DNA of 64,000 nt from Aporhodopirellula aestuarii (GTDB lineage: Bacteria > Planctomycetota > Planctomycetia > Pirellulales > Pirellulaceae), in NCBI RefSeq assembly GCF_023701485.1, contig NZ_JAMQBK010000057.1:33229-97228 (forward strand), in the 5' to 3' direction. The notes beneath the pieces were generated by a model. It was not told where the DNA came from, ran no database searches, and saw only the letters and a program-made list of their open reading frames with translations. Each line of letters starts with the position of its first letter. Position 1 is the stretch's first letter. Below, in pieces: positions 9,147-19,407 of the stretch. The position numbers and the translations under genes were made by a program.

Positions 9147-9224
9147 CGATTGTAAGCATGCGGAGCAAACGTCACGGCTAAAACTCAGCCGTTAACTTTT
9201 GGCTCGGTGTATGTGGCGTTTTGC

Positions 9225-10850
<1,626 letters not shown>

Positions 10851-10901
10851 CTAAAAGTGTGGAAAGGTTGGGGTTTTGGTAAGGATGGGGCGTGAGTGGG
10901 T

Positions 10902-11219
10902 CTAGCCGATGACGGCGAGCACATCGTCTTCACGCATGAGCAAATATTCGACGTCGTCGATTTCGACGGTTTCGCCGGCATAGCTGCTGAACAGGACGCG
11001 GTCACCGGCGGTCAATTGACTCGGGGCACGGGTGCCGTCATCGAGTTGTTTACCGGTGCCGATCGCAACCACGGTGCCGCGAGCGGGCTTTTCCTGAGCG
11101 GAGTCCGGCAGCACGATTCCGCCAGCGGTGGTGCTTTCGCGCTCTTCACGTTGAACGACGATACGTTCGCCAAGGGGTTGCAAACGAATTTTCGAAGCCT
11201 TCTTCGTGGCAGTTGCCAT
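10902..11219 (-). CDS. groES: Co-chaperonin GroES (Hsp10)
   Basis: This 105-residue protein has the GroES fold: IRLQPLGERIVVQREERESTTAGGIVLPDSAQEKPARGTV with the mobile loop in the middle, then GDRVLFSSYAGETVEIDDVEYLLMREDDVLAVI. It caps the GroEL ring. The ATG at 11219 is preceded by a GAAAGG ribosome site and leaves a short basic leader (MATATKKASK). The frame is open further upstream but without GroES similarity. It is the first gene of the leftward groES-groEL operon. Confidence 0.96.
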   Translation of the reverse strand: MATATKKASKIRLQPLGERIVVQREERESTTAGGIVLPDSAQEKPARGTVVAIGTGKQLDDGTRAPSQLTAGDRVLFSSYAGETVEIDDVEYLLMREDDVLAVIG

Positions 11220-11665
11220 ATCCGTGAGACCTTTCAGTAAGGGGGCAGATTGGGGAGATGTGTGAGTTACAAAGGAACGAGCGACCCGAAGGGCGATCGA
11301 CCTGATCAGGGTATGATTGCTGCAATTTGGCACTTCGTCGCCGGCTGTTTCTTCGGCGCGAACACCCATCTAGGTCATTGTGGCAGCGACCATCGTTTGA
11401 TCGCCGCTAATGAGCAATCGGCGTGCCACGAGCTGTTTTACGGCCGTAAGTGTTTCTTGATAAAGGAGTTAGCGTGATTCTCGCGGATGCGGGTTGGGGC
11501 CGCTTCACCAGATTGGCAGGCGTCGGGCTGGAACAACGTGCGGGGACGTTTGGCAGGACTGAGATTGAGGCAGTTTGCCCGGCCACAAGGCCTGAGGTGA
11601 CGCAACTGACCTTTCATCGTGACAGGGGAATTCGGTACCCATCGAGTCGACGTATCGCGTCGTGA
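11220..11665. other. Upstream region of groES and the PAP2 gene
   Basis: This 446-base divergent gap should hold the heat-shock promoter of groES (leftward) and the promoter of the PAP2 gene (rightward). I looked for a CIRCE element (TTAGCACTC-N9-GAGTGCTAA) and an HspR-type inverted repeat and found neither. A perfect 12-bp palindrome, TTACGGCCGTAA, lies at 11438-11449 and could be an operator, but it is short enough to be chance. No gene is convincing here. Confidence 0.5.
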
Positions 11666-12658
11666 ATGCCACAAAAGCTCGATCAGAAGGAAACTCCCTT
11701 GGATCGCCCCACCTCCGAGTCCTCCCGGCCTGAAAACCGTATTCCTGCGAGTCCACGCTTGAATCCTCCGTCCACCGACTCGTCCGCGCCACGTGCGAAA
11801 TCGCACCGGGCCGCGGCAGCGACCACCGCGAACGAGGCCGCGACGATTTATCGTCCGGTGACGCTTGTCTACATGGCAGCGATCATGTTGTTGATGGTGC
11901 CCGTGTTGACGTTGGTCGACACGAGTGTGGCGAGGTATTTTGAAAAATCACCACTGTCCAACGAATTGGTTTCGGCGCTCGAATTATCGCTGGTGTTTTC
12001 GCACGGGACGGGAGTGTTCCTCGTGCTGCTGAGCATCATGCTGCTCGCTCCGAGACTTCGCTGGCAAATCCCCCGTCTGGCAACACTCGCATTGGGAGGT
12101 GGTGCGCTGGCTACGATTACCAAAATGTTCGTGCTGCGGCCGCGGCCGAGCAGCTTGAATTTGGAATACGTGGGCAGCGAATCGGCATGGTTGTGGGCGA
12201 TTGATTGGAACCTTAGCGAGATCGCTGCCTTTGAAGCCAGTTCGCGTGCGTTCCCCAGCGGCAATGTCGTCACCGCCACCGCGCTGACGATCGGGTTGTG
12301 GATTTTGTTGCCGCGTGGTCGCGTGCTTTTTGCAACGATTTGGGCTGGGGTGCTGTTGCAGCGGCTTAGCACCGGTAGCCATTTCCTAAGTGACGCTTGC
12401 GGCGGAGTCGCGATCGGGTTGCTGTGGGCGTTTGTTTGTTATCACCCGAAACTGATGGGAACGCTCTTTGATCGAATGGCTCCCGAGCCTCGCCGTCGGA
12501 GAAGAAGCGAGCCGGCGGTCGCTCCGGTGGTCGCTGAAAGCGAGCGGATTGCGTTGACCGCAGGTGAAAAGCCGAGTGATGAGAAGTCAGACGACAGGCG
12601 TGTCGTTTCCATTGAGTCGGGGCGAGATCAGCCAGACGTGAAGGAACGCGCCGCATAG
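11666..12658 (+). CDS. PAP2-family membrane phosphatase with an altered motif
   Basis: This 330-residue protein has a long polar N-terminus (to about residue 60), about five to six membrane helices and a charged, Arg/Glu-rich C-terminal tail. The PAP2 phosphatase motifs can be read: K153 with R160-P161 (KX6RP, sequence TKMFVLRPRPS), FPSGN at 196-200, and R233-X5-H239-X3-D243 (QRLSTGSHFLSD). The second motif is normally PSGH, whose His acts as proton donor. Here it is Asn200. The family removes phosphate from lipids such as undecaprenyl diphosphate or phosphatidic acid at the outer membrane face. Whether the Asn variant is active is not clear. It converges on the next gene with only 7 bases between. 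Confidence 0.85.
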   Translation: MPQKLDQKETPLDRPTSESSRPENRIPASPRLNPPSTDSSAPRAKSHRAAAATTANEAATIYRPVTLVYMAAIMLLMVPVLTLVDTSVARYFEKSPLSNELVSALELSLVFSHGTGVFLVLLSIMLLAPRLRWQIPRLATLALGGGALATITKMFVLRPRPSSLNLEYVGSESAWLWAIDWNLSEIAAFEASSRAFPSGNVVTATALTIGLWILLPRGRVLFATIWAGVLLQRLSTGSHFLSDACGGVAIGLLWAFVCYHPKLMGTLFDRMAPEPRRRRRSEPAVAPVVAESERIALTAGEKPSDEKSDDRRVVSIESGRDQPDVKERAA

Positions 12659-12665
12659 CGTTGGC

Positions 12666-13364
12666 TCAAGCTGTTTCTGAGACGCCTTTGACGACGGGTT
12701 TGCGTCCGGACGCGATGCGAAGCAGCGTCGCATGGGTCGGCAGATAGATGGCGATCGGTAGTCCGATCAGCATCATGCTCAGCCACGCCCATGAAGGCAT
12801 GTGGCCTTGCGGAGCATCACTGCTCATCCCGTACACATAATTGACGTTGCGCGGCTGGTTTGCGAACTCCAGTGCATCTCCTGGTACCGGCAAGAAGTGG
12901 TAGCTGACCAGCATCGCGGCCCAGGCGACGATCGTCCAGGCCCAGAATGCTCGGCGGTCGTAGCCCAGTTTCATTACCAGACCGATCAGCAAGATCGGCA
13001 GCCAAAAGTGAAAAAACGAGAGGCCTCGGGCGAACATCGATATTTCTGAATTGAACATGTAGCCCGTCATGCCGGTCACGGGCAAGTTCATCAGGTTGCC
13101 GAGAAAGTCGACTTGCCAGAGGAGTTGTGGGAGGGTGATTCCGACCGCGGCCATCGACGCGAGGATCGGTTTCTCGGTCCAAACGGCGGCTAGGGTCAGG
13201 AACAACGCGATGTCGCAAAAGTAGACGAAATTGGTCGGCCCATATTCGATCCAGTAATACGGAACCAGCACGGCCATGAAGGCGGTGAACGCCAGTTTCA
13301 AAACCAGCGGCAGTTTGCGTGTGGTGGCGGCTTCGGTTGGAAAAGTGGTGTCGGGCATGATCAT
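12666..13364 (-). CDS. Unknown multi-pass membrane protein
   Basis: This is a 232-residue integral membrane protein with about six hydrophobic segments and no catalytic motif I recognise. Aromatic and polar runs such as VPYYWIEYGPTNFVYFCDIALFLTL, LPQLLWQVDFLGNL and FFHFWLPILLIGLVMKLGYDRRAFW may mark conserved in-membrane positions. It looks like a conserved planctomycete membrane-associated protein of unknown role. Starts at 13364 and 13358 are both possible. It converges on the PAP2 gene; the upstream gap separates it from an unknown soluble protein on the other strand. Confidence 0.75.
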   Translation of the reverse strand: MIMPDTTFPTEAATTRKLPLVLKLAFTAFMAVLVPYYWIEYGPTNFVYFCDIALFLTLAAVWTEKPILASMAAVGITLPQLLWQVDFLGNLMNLPVTGMTGYMFNSEISMFARGLSFFHFWLPILLIGLVMKLGYDRRAFWAWTIVAWAAMLVSYHFLPVPGDALEFANQPRNVNYVYGMSSDAPQGHMPSWAWLSMMLIGLPIAIYLPTHATLLRIASGRKPVVKGVSETA

Positions 13365-13728
13365 TCCAGTGGCGAAGGGTGTCTGAATGCGGTGACGGAG
13401 GCGTTATCGGGGGACTACTCACTGGTGCCCGAGTGGCGCGTCTTGTTGCGCGAGAACGCCTCGGATTTTTGAAAAACGCAACACGTGTCGTCAAAATGCA
13501 ACACGGTCCGATCTTCTTCGGCTCCGTAGCCGATCGCTGCAAGTCCTTTTTGTGCATAGGTTTGCGTTGGTTCTTTTCGGTTTGGATGGGGCGTTGCCGG
13601 ACGTGGGTACAGGGTGTGCATATGCAGTCGGGTTCGTATCCGGGGGGATGATGCATTGGGGGCGGTGCAGACGCAGTCGCTGTTTGCATCGCAATCCGTT
13701 CGATTCCACTGTGCCCTCCACGCTCCCT
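13365..13728. other. Divergent gap, no gene seen
   Basis: These 364 bases separate two divergent genes of unknown function and should hold both promoters. Two direct copies of GCAACACG lie 20 bases apart (13478-13485 and 13498-13505), which is two helical turns and could be a regulator site. This is weak evidence. The reading frame of the rightward gene is open back to 13552, but the extra sequence looks noncoding. Confidence 0.4.
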
Positions 13729-14607
13729 ATGCACGTTGTTCAACTCGCCGAACTTGCCGCCGTGATTGCCCATCATGGGCCTGCGCTGCTGTATCGGCAC
13801 TCCTCTATTCCTCCCGAAGCCATCAACAGTTATTGGAAGGCGTCCCGTGTTCGATTGGAGCTCTGGCATCAAACGCTCGCCCGATTCAATCGTGCGAAAA
13901 ACAGCGGCAACCACTACCGGATGCGTTGTTGGTGGCAGGACCACACTGGAGTGCTCGAGGAGATTCTTGCCAGCGAGCTGTTGACTCGAGTCGTCGCCGC
14001 GATCGCCGAAGGCAGCGATCGGGCTGGGGGACGCGACGAGTTTTCCCCCATCGCGCAGGCGATTTACCTTTCGCACTTGGAGGCTCGCAATCGGGTGCAG
14101 GCGGCGATCTTGGATCGGCGTGGGTGCACGGTCAGCGATGCCGTTCGCCTGAACCGGCTGCGTTGCATGATCGAGCGATGGATTGATGTTCTGATCGGAC
14201 AGCTCGCCGGATATGACTCGGCGTTGGTGCGTTACGGAATTGACGTTGAACGCACGGCTTCGTACGCCAAGGATGTCGAATTGATGGCGTCTGCGCCGAC
14301 GCGAGAAACGATCACGTGGTTGACCCGGGCGTCGATGACCGACGCGATTCGGCAAAAGGTGGCCAAGAATGCTTCGTTGCCGCAGGCTAACCGGGACGTC
14401 GCCGACAGCGCGCTGTTGATCTTACGTCCGGACATGTTCGACAGCGTGGGGGCGTTGAAATCGTTGTGGATGCATCGCATTGAAAACGATTCGGATCGGA
14501 CGGACTACATGATTACCGAGTATTTACGTCCGGACGTGGACGAGTCTCCGACCGCCTCAGCGTTTGACATGATTCACGCCGCGGCGCTTGCTCAGTGGTT
14601 TCGGTGA
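13729..14607 (+). CDS. Conserved-looking protein of unknown function
   Basis: This protein of about 292 residues has no signal peptide or membrane helix and no family motif that I recognise. It is mostly alpha-helical in appearance, begins MHVVQLAELAAVIAHHGPALLYRHSSIPPEAINSYW, and has a Trp/His/Arg-rich segment (RVRLELWHQTLARFNRAKNSGNHYRMRCWWQDH). ATG at 13729 is preferred because sequence before it is Cys/Arg-rich and noncoding in character; the frame itself starts at 13552. It precedes the bpt gene by 116 bases in the same direction, but no functional link is apparent. Confidence 0.65.
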   Translation: MHVVQLAELAAVIAHHGPALLYRHSSIPPEAINSYWKASRVRLELWHQTLARFNRAKNSGNHYRMRCWWQDHTGVLEEILASELLTRVVAAIAEGSDRAGGRDEFSPIAQAIYLSHLEARNRVQAAILDRRGCTVSDAVRLNRLRCMIERWIDVLIGQLAGYDSALVRYGIDVERTASYAKDVELMASAPTRETITWLTRASMTDAIRQKVAKNASLPQANRDVADSALLILRPDMFDSVGALKSLWMHRIENDSDRTDYMITEYLRPDVDESPTASAFDMIHAAALAQWFR

Positions 14608-14723
14608 GCCTGGACGTTGCGGCGGGGTCTGCGATTTCTCATACGAACCGTGCTGGTGGGTTTGTAGACTTGCGAGTTTGGTAGAATGAGACGCGGATTG
14701 GTCGTGTTTCGGTTCTCGCTCGG

Positions 14724-15488
14724 GTGCTCGGTTTCGTGTCGTCGTCTACTTCCGATGGATTCCCAGTGCAGTCTTTGCCGGTCCGCGGCCGGTTGGTGCA
14801 GGTGCAGGATTCGTTGTCGGATTGCCCGTACATCGATGCAACGGTCGCGCGAATGCCTCTGCACTACCCGATCAGAGGGCTCAGCGGCGCGGACGTCGAT
14901 ATGTTGCTCGACGGAGGTTTTCGTCGCAGCGGCACGCTGTTGTATTACACGCGGTGTGCTCCCTGTCACGCGTGCGAGCCGACTCGGATCGAAGTGTCCA
15001 GGTTCCATCTCAGCGGTTCATTTAAGCGTGTGCTCCGCCGGGCTGAGAATGAACTCACGATGACCTGGCAATTGCCTGCCGTCGATGAGCAGCGGGTGGC
15101 ACTTTACAACAAACATCGGGCGGAACGGGGCCTCGGTACCAGTCCCGCGATCGGCGTGTCCGAGTATCAGTCGTTCTTGACCGATTCGTGTTGGCCGACA
15201 CTCGAATTGGAGATCCGCAAGGGCGATCGATTGATCGGAGTGTCGATCATGGACGTCGGCGACAACAGCATCAGCGCGGTGTACACGCATTTCGATCCCG
15301 ATGCCTCACGATACAGCCCCGGGACACTGGCCGTGTTGAAGCAAATTCAGTGGGCATCGCAGCACAACCGTCGCTGGGCGTACTTGGGTTTGTACGTGAG
15401 CAGCAACCCGCACTTGAACTACAAGGCTCGATTTCTGCCTCAGCAGCGAATGCGTCACGGGAAATGGGAAGAAATCGATCGCGGTTAA
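14724..15488 (+). CDS. bpt: Aspartate/glutamate leucyltransferase (Bpt, arginyltransferase family)
   Basis: This protein of about 254 residues matches bacterial Bpt, an ATE-family enzyme that moves leucine from Leu-tRNA to proteins with N-terminal Asp or Glu and so marks them for ClpS/ClpAP degradation (N-end rule). Family features are YIDATVARMPLHYPI, the Cys cluster TRCAPCHACEPTRI (C78, C81, C84), which in relatives is linked to metal or Fe-S binding, FKRVLRRAENEL, and SAVYTHFDPDASRYSPGTLAVLKQI with YLGLYVSSNPHLNYKARF near the end. The frame begins at GTG 14724; the true start could be slightly later because the first 15 residues are not conserved in appearance. It acts in the cytoplasm. 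Confidence 0.92.
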   Translation: MLGFVSSSTSDGFPVQSLPVRGRLVQVQDSLSDCPYIDATVARMPLHYPIRGLSGADVDMLLDGGFRRSGTLLYYTRCAPCHACEPTRIEVSRFHLSGSFKRVLRRAENELTMTWQLPAVDEQRVALYNKHRAERGLGTSPAIGVSEYQSFLTDSCWPTLELEIRKGDRLIGVSIMDVGDNSISAVYTHFDPDASRYSPGTLAVLKQIQWASQHNRRWAYLGLYVSSNPHLNYKARFLPQQRMRHGKWEEIDRG

Positions 15489-15606
15489 CCGTCGCGAACG
15501 TCACCGCAACGTCTCGCCTCGAGAATGTTCAACCGGTAGACTCACGGTAACGGATCGGCTGATTCACGGTCGGCTCTAACGGTGCGCATAACAGGATACC
15601 GATACG

Positions 15607-15888
15607 ATGAGTGAAGACGATATCAACTTCGATGACGAGTCAAACGAAACGAGTTTGTCGAGCGGGGCGTTCGACGACGACGCAAATCTCGCGCATGTTG
15701 ACGAGGATGCCACTTACATCTGCGACAATTGCGGCGAGGAAATCGTGATTCCGGTGGACCTGGCTGGTGGGCAGGATCAAACCTACGTCGAAGACTGTCC
15801 GGTGTGCTGCAGTCCGAGCGTGATCCATGTGCACGTCGATGACGATCATGTCGATGTGCGTGCCGAACCCGAACAGGACCGTTTTTGA
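15607..15888 (+). CDS. CPXCG-type cysteine-rich small protein
   Basis: This 93-residue, very acidic protein has two Cys pairs, CDNC (C39, C42) and CPVCC (C64, C67, C68), separated by a short hydrophobic strand. This is the layout of the CPXCG cysteine-rich family, presumed to bind one zinc ion. The acidic N- and C-terminal arms are probably disordered. Its function is unknown; the family is often found as small conserved genes next to unrelated enzymes. It ends 4 bases before the comB-like start, so it is probably co-transcribed with comB, the ATP-grasp gene and the M20 gene. It could be a metal-dependent accessory or regulator. Confidence 0.85.
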   Translation: MSEDDINFDDESNETSLSSGAFDDDANLAHVDEDATYICDNCGEEIVIPVDLAGGQDQTYVEDCPVCCSPSVIHVHVDDDHVDVRAEPEQDRF

Positions 15889-15892
15889 TCTG

Positions 15893-16783
15893 ATGCAAAT
15901 TGAAACTTGGTTGTGTCCCTCTGCGGTCGCTGATCATGAGCGATCCCGGGCTCGCGTCTGTGTTGTGATCGATGTACTACGGGCGACGACGGTGATCACC
16001 ACCGCGATTGCGGCGGGAGCTCGATCCGTGACGACCTGTTTGGACATCGAGCAGGCATGGGAGATCAAACGAAACGCGGATCCGGACAACTCGCCGTTGT
16101 TGTGTGGTGAACGCGCCTGTCGACCGATCGAAGGATTCGACTACGGGAACTCGCCGAGTGAGTATTCACCGGCGGGAGTGAGTGGTCGTGAGCTTGTGAT
16201 GACGACGACCAACGGCACGCGGGCGATTGAGGCGGCGTCGGACTGCGACGTGATGATGTTGGCATGCTTCGCAAACCTCAGCGCGGTGGCCGATGCGATC
16301 ATCAGTGAAATGTCGGTCGGTTCGGAATCGAGTGCTGCGCCAAACCGGCAGTCTGACGCGACCGAGCAAGCAGGCCCGACCGAGCAGATGGCCGGCAGCG
16401 AACCGGTCCAGACCTCAGGTCGGTTGCGGATCGTCTGTGCCGGCACGGACGGCGCTGTGACGGGAGAAGACGTTTTGTTGGCGGGAGCATTGATCGCGGT
16501 CTGCCATCGAAAACTCAGCGATACGGCTCGGTTCTATGAGGGGCCGATTGATCTCGTCAATGATTCCGGTGCGATCGCGTTGGCTGCGTGGCAACACTGC
16601 ATCACGCATGACAAGGTAGTGGATTCCGATTCGTTGGCCCGTCGTCTGGCAATGACAGACGGTGGGCGGAACATGGTCGCCGCTGGATACGAACAGGACC
16701 TCGTTGATTGTGGTAGCATCGACGTGTTTGACAGTGTCCCGCAACGTGATCGTGTTTCCCCGGCAAGGTTCGTTCTACGATGA
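15893..16783 (+). CDS. comB: 2-phosphosulfolactate phosphatase family protein (ComB-like)
   Basis: This 296-residue protein has the ComB fold signatures: CVVIDVLRATTVITTAIAAGARSV near the start with the catalytic-site Asp-Arg, LLCGERACRPIEGFDYGNSPSEY in the middle, and VMTTTNGTRAIEAA. ComB removes phosphate from 2-phosphosulfolactate to give sulfolactate, in coenzyme M synthesis in methanogens and in sulfolactate formation in some bacteria. A disordered insert rich in Ser, Ala, Glu and Gln (about residues 142-180) interrupts the domain before LRIVCAGTDGAVTGEDVLLAGALI. The start at 15893 sits 4 bases after the CPXCG gene, and the stop overlaps the ATP-grasp start in an ATGA. No comA or comC is visible, so the phosphatase substrate is an assumption. 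Confidence 0.88.
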   Translation: MQIETWLCPSAVADHERSRARVCVVIDVLRATTVITTAIAAGARSVTTCLDIEQAWEIKRNADPDNSPLLCGERACRPIEGFDYGNSPSEYSPAGVSGRELVMTTTNGTRAIEAASDCDVMMLACFANLSAVADAIISEMSVGSESSAAPNRQSDATEQAGPTEQMAGSEPVQTSGRLRIVCAGTDGAVTGEDVLLAGALIAVCHRKLSDTARFYEGPIDLVNDSGAIALAAWQHCITHDKVVDSDSLARRLAMTDGGRNMVAAGYEQDLVDCGSIDVFDSVPQRDRVSPARFVLR

Positions 16784-18198
16784 ATCCCTCGACTCCCGTC
16801 GATAGCCCGCACTTCGTAGATACTCACGGACAGATGCCGCCGATGTGGCCACGTCGAGCCATCTTCTTTGCGAATCTTCTGGGGCTGTTTTTTGGTAACG
16901 AGGCGCAGACGCGCGAGCTCAGCAAGGAGGTCGGGGAACTCGATTCCTATAGCGCCCGTTTGATTCCGATCTTAGATTTGCTGTTTGAAGGCCCCGACAA
17001 CGTGTTGGTCGTCGAACGTCAACCGGATCAGGCGTTGTGTGATTACTTGTCCAACGATTTGAGGCTTTCGTTGCCGCGGATTTGCGTGTTGTTGCATGAG
17101 GAATACGTTCGCTTGGGGCGGTTGCTCGCGGAGAGTCCTGAATCGCCACTAAGCGACTTGTTGGACGCGGACCATCCTTTGGCGTCAATCGAGGTGGACG
17201 CGACCGAGACGTGGGCGGATGGGTATGTTACTGACGCGGTCTTGCCGCAGATCGCTGGTCGGTTGGGGTGTCGTACGATTTCTTCGACGCGCGCCAGTCA
17301 AGACGGCAACAACAAAGGATTGTTGCACCGGTTTCTCGTCAGCCAGGGTTTGCCTACGGTTGCGACGGAGTTCGCCGACGGGCCTGATGACGTTCGCGCT
17401 TGCGCCGAGCGGTTGCGCGATCAAGGGTTTGCCAGTGCCGTCGTGCGATCACAAATCGGTGCGTCCGGTGTCGGGATGATGAAATTGGCGGATCTGGGGG
17501 CTCTCGATTCGCTGCCCGCGGTGCCCGCCTATTTCTTTCACGAAGGCCCCTGTTTGGTACAAGGTTGGTTGTCACCGGGAATGATGGGGATCACCAATAT
17601 TCTCAGCCCGAGCACGCAATTGTTTTTAGATGAAGATCACGTCTATGCCTTCGACATGACAGAGCAAATCCTGAGTGAGCACAATATCCACGAAGGAAAT
17701 GAGTCACCGCCTCCGTACCTTGATCGTCTTCCCAACTTGCGTGATGAAACCATTCGGCAGGCCAAGGTGGTCGGGCGATGGCTCCATGAGACCGGGTACC
17801 GGGGAACGGCTAGCATCGATTGGTTGGTCGTTGAGCGTGAAGGCAAGTCCGAACCCGATGTGTACGTTTGCGAGATTAACGCGCGAGTAACCGGCGCGAC
17901 GTATCCGTCTTTGTTGGCTAAGTATTTCCGTCCGTCAGGTGCGTGGTTGCTGCGGAACCTACGTTTGGCTCAACCGGTCACCTCTGCGGTTTTGTTGCGG
18001 ACATTGGAAGAACGGGGACACCTGTTTCATTTGAAAGGTCGCGCCGGTGTGCTGCCTCTGAATTTTAACTTCGGTCGTGATGGTCTCGTTCACAAAGGAC
18101 AGTTTATTTGCATCGGAGCGGATTCGCAGGAGTGTCACCGCTTCCTAAGTCAAGCCGAAGCGGACTTGCCGGGCGGTTGGATTGCCGACCGCGATTAG
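16780..18198 (+). CDS. ATP-grasp ligase with a pre-ATP-grasp domain (PGM1-like)
   Basis: This 472-residue protein looks like an ATP-grasp carboxylate-amine ligase. An N-terminal domain (about 25-160, beginning RRAIFFANLLGLFFGNE) resembles the pre-ATP-grasp domain. The central ATP-grasp fold has the nucleotide loop VVRSQIGASGVGMM (221-234) and the metal-binding VCEINARVTGATYPSLL with E365 and N367. The C-terminal segment (about 405-465, GRAGVLPLNFNFGRDGLVHKGQFICIG) resembles the C-terminal domain of PGM1, the pheganomycin peptide ligase. The family joins a carboxylate to an amine through an acyl phosphate. Overlap with comB and proximity to an M20 hydrolase suggest one pathway. The substrate is unknown and the PGM1 likeness is by eye. 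Confidence 0.8.
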   Translation: MNPSTPVDSPHFVDTHGQMPPMWPRRAIFFANLLGLFFGNEAQTRELSKEVGELDSYSARLIPILDLLFEGPDNVLVVERQPDQALCDYLSNDLRLSLPRICVLLHEEYVRLGRLLAESPESPLSDLLDADHPLASIEVDATETWADGYVTDAVLPQIAGRLGCRTISSTRASQDGNNKGLLHRFLVSQGLPTVATEFADGPDDVRACAERLRDQGFASAVVRSQIGASGVGMMKLADLGALDSLPAVPAYFFHEGPCLVQGWLSPGMMGITNILSPSTQLFLDEDHVYAFDMTEQILSEHNIHEGNESPPPYLDRLPNLRDETIRQAKVVGRWLHETGYRGTASIDWLVVEREGKSEPDVYVCEINARVTGATYPSLLAKYFRPSGAWLLRNLRLAQPVTSAVLLRTLEERGHLFHLKGRAGVLPLNFNFGRDGLVHKGQFICIGADSQECHRFLSQAEADLPGGWIADRD

Positions 18199-18258
18199 CC
18201 GGGACGGTCTGTCCCCGGCAACGTTAGCATCCTTAATTCTTCGAACGACGGTACACCT

Positions 18259-19398
18259 TTGTCAGCCACCAACGATCATGAAAGCCTGAAGTCGCGTTTA
18301 ACATCTCTGACTCGTGATATGATTTTGATCCCGAGTACGGAAAGCCGTCCCGATGAACGGACGCGATGTTTCGAGTTTCTACGCCACCATCTCGATGCGA
18401 GCGAAGGTTTGCGGCTCGATCGATATGAGCGGAACGGACATCAATCCTTAGTCGTCCGCCCGGTTGATTGTGAATCGCCTGAGGTCCTGCTGTGCGGGCA
18501 TCTCGACGTGATCGAACATTCCGAGCGTGATGGTTACCATTCCCATGTCGAGAACGGGCGGATTTATGGTCCCGGAAGTGGGGACATGAAGGGGCAAATC
18601 GCGATCATGGTGGAGTTGATGAAGTCGCTGCACCGCCGTCATCCCGGCGCCAGTGTGGGGCTTGCGATTACGTCGGATGAAGAGCGTGGCGGTGCCGACG
18701 GTGTGCGGTTTTTGATCGAGGACGTTGGGTTGCGATGTGGCGTGGCAATCATCCCCGACGGCGGTTCGCTGTGTGATATCACCGTCGAAGAGAAAGGCGT
18801 GATTCACGCGAGAATCACGCAGACGGGGCGTGAGGGACACGGTGCACGTCCTTGGCTCGGTGAAAATGCGATCGAGCGGTTGTTGATAAGGCTCTCTCGA
18901 TTGGGAAACCATTTCGCCACGTATTGGCCTTCCGAGCCGATCGAAGAGCAGGTCAACCATTGGTTTCCGACGTGCAGCATCACGATCTGTGAGACTGAAA
19001 ATACGACAGTGAACCGCATTCCCTCGAGGGCGTCCGCGGTCGTCGATATTCGTTTTCCGCCGCCGCATGATGTTGCGTCGATGATGGCGGAAGTCACCGA
19101 CGTGCTCGGGCCAGGGTGTACGGTCGAACCGCTGATGACCGCCGAGCCGACTCATTTAGCTCCCGATCCATTGTTCCGTCGTGCGACCGAAGAGGTCACC
19201 GGTCAACCGGTTGCGATGGTGCGTGCTTCCGGCGGGAGTGATGGCCGCTTTTTTCGTGCGCACAACATTCCCGTAAATTTGTCGCGGCCGTTCGTCGGGA
19301 ATTTGCATTCGATCGATGAATGGATTGATATCGAATCGATGGTGACCTACTACCGGATTTGCAAGCGGTACATCGCGAGCCGGCTGTCGCTCGATTGA
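18259..19398 (+). CDS. M20-family metallohydrolase (ArgE/DapE/CPG2-like)
   Basis: This protein of about 379 residues is a zinc-dependent amidohydrolase or aminopeptidase of family M20. Metal and catalytic residues are readable: H81 and D83 in [11 protein letters not shown], bridging D109 in [10 protein letters not shown], catalytic Glu and ligand in TSDEERGG (E141, E142), D167 in IIPDGGS, and a terminal His in NLHSIDEW. The dimerisation or lid domain spans about 180-290. The start appears to be TTG at 18259, which keeps the helix before ILIPSTES; an ATG at 18319 would remove it. The gene follows the ATP-grasp gene by 60 bases, with a small imperfect hairpin (18199-18218) between. It may trim, deacylate or hydrolyse the ligase product or a precursor. 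Confidence 0.88.
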   Translation: MSATNDHESLKSRLTSLTRDMILIPSTESRPDERTRCFEFLRHHLDASEGLRLDRYERNGHQSLVVRPVDCESPEVLLCGHLDVIEHSERDGYHSHVENGRIYGPGSGDMKGQIAIMVELMKSLHRRHPGASVGLAITSDEERGGADGVRFLIEDVGLRCGVAIIPDGGSLCDITVEEKGVIHARITQTGREGHGARPWLGENAIERLLIRLSRLGNHFATYWPSEPIEEQVNHWFPTCSITICETENTTVNRIPSRASAVVDIRFPPPHDVASMMAEVTDVLGPGCTVEPLMTAEPTHLAPDPLFRRATEEVTGQPVAMVRASGGSDGRFFRAHNIPVNLSRPFVGNLHSIDEWIDIESMVTYYRICKRYIASRLSLD

Positions 19399-19407
19399 GG
19401 CACGCCT

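Noticed and set aside
11220-11665. CIRCE or HspR site for groES
   Set aside because: Read on both strands; no match to TTAGCACTC-N9-GAGTGCTAA or CTTGAGT-N7-ACTCAAG.
13478-13505. Two GCAACACG repeats as a CRISPR-like or operator array
   Set aside because: Only two copies of 8 bases; too little for an array and not tied to a regulator.
12817-14355. 512-residue leftward open frame across two genes
   Set aside because: It overlaps two better-supported genes and is Arg/Pro-rich without motifs, as expected for an antisense frame.
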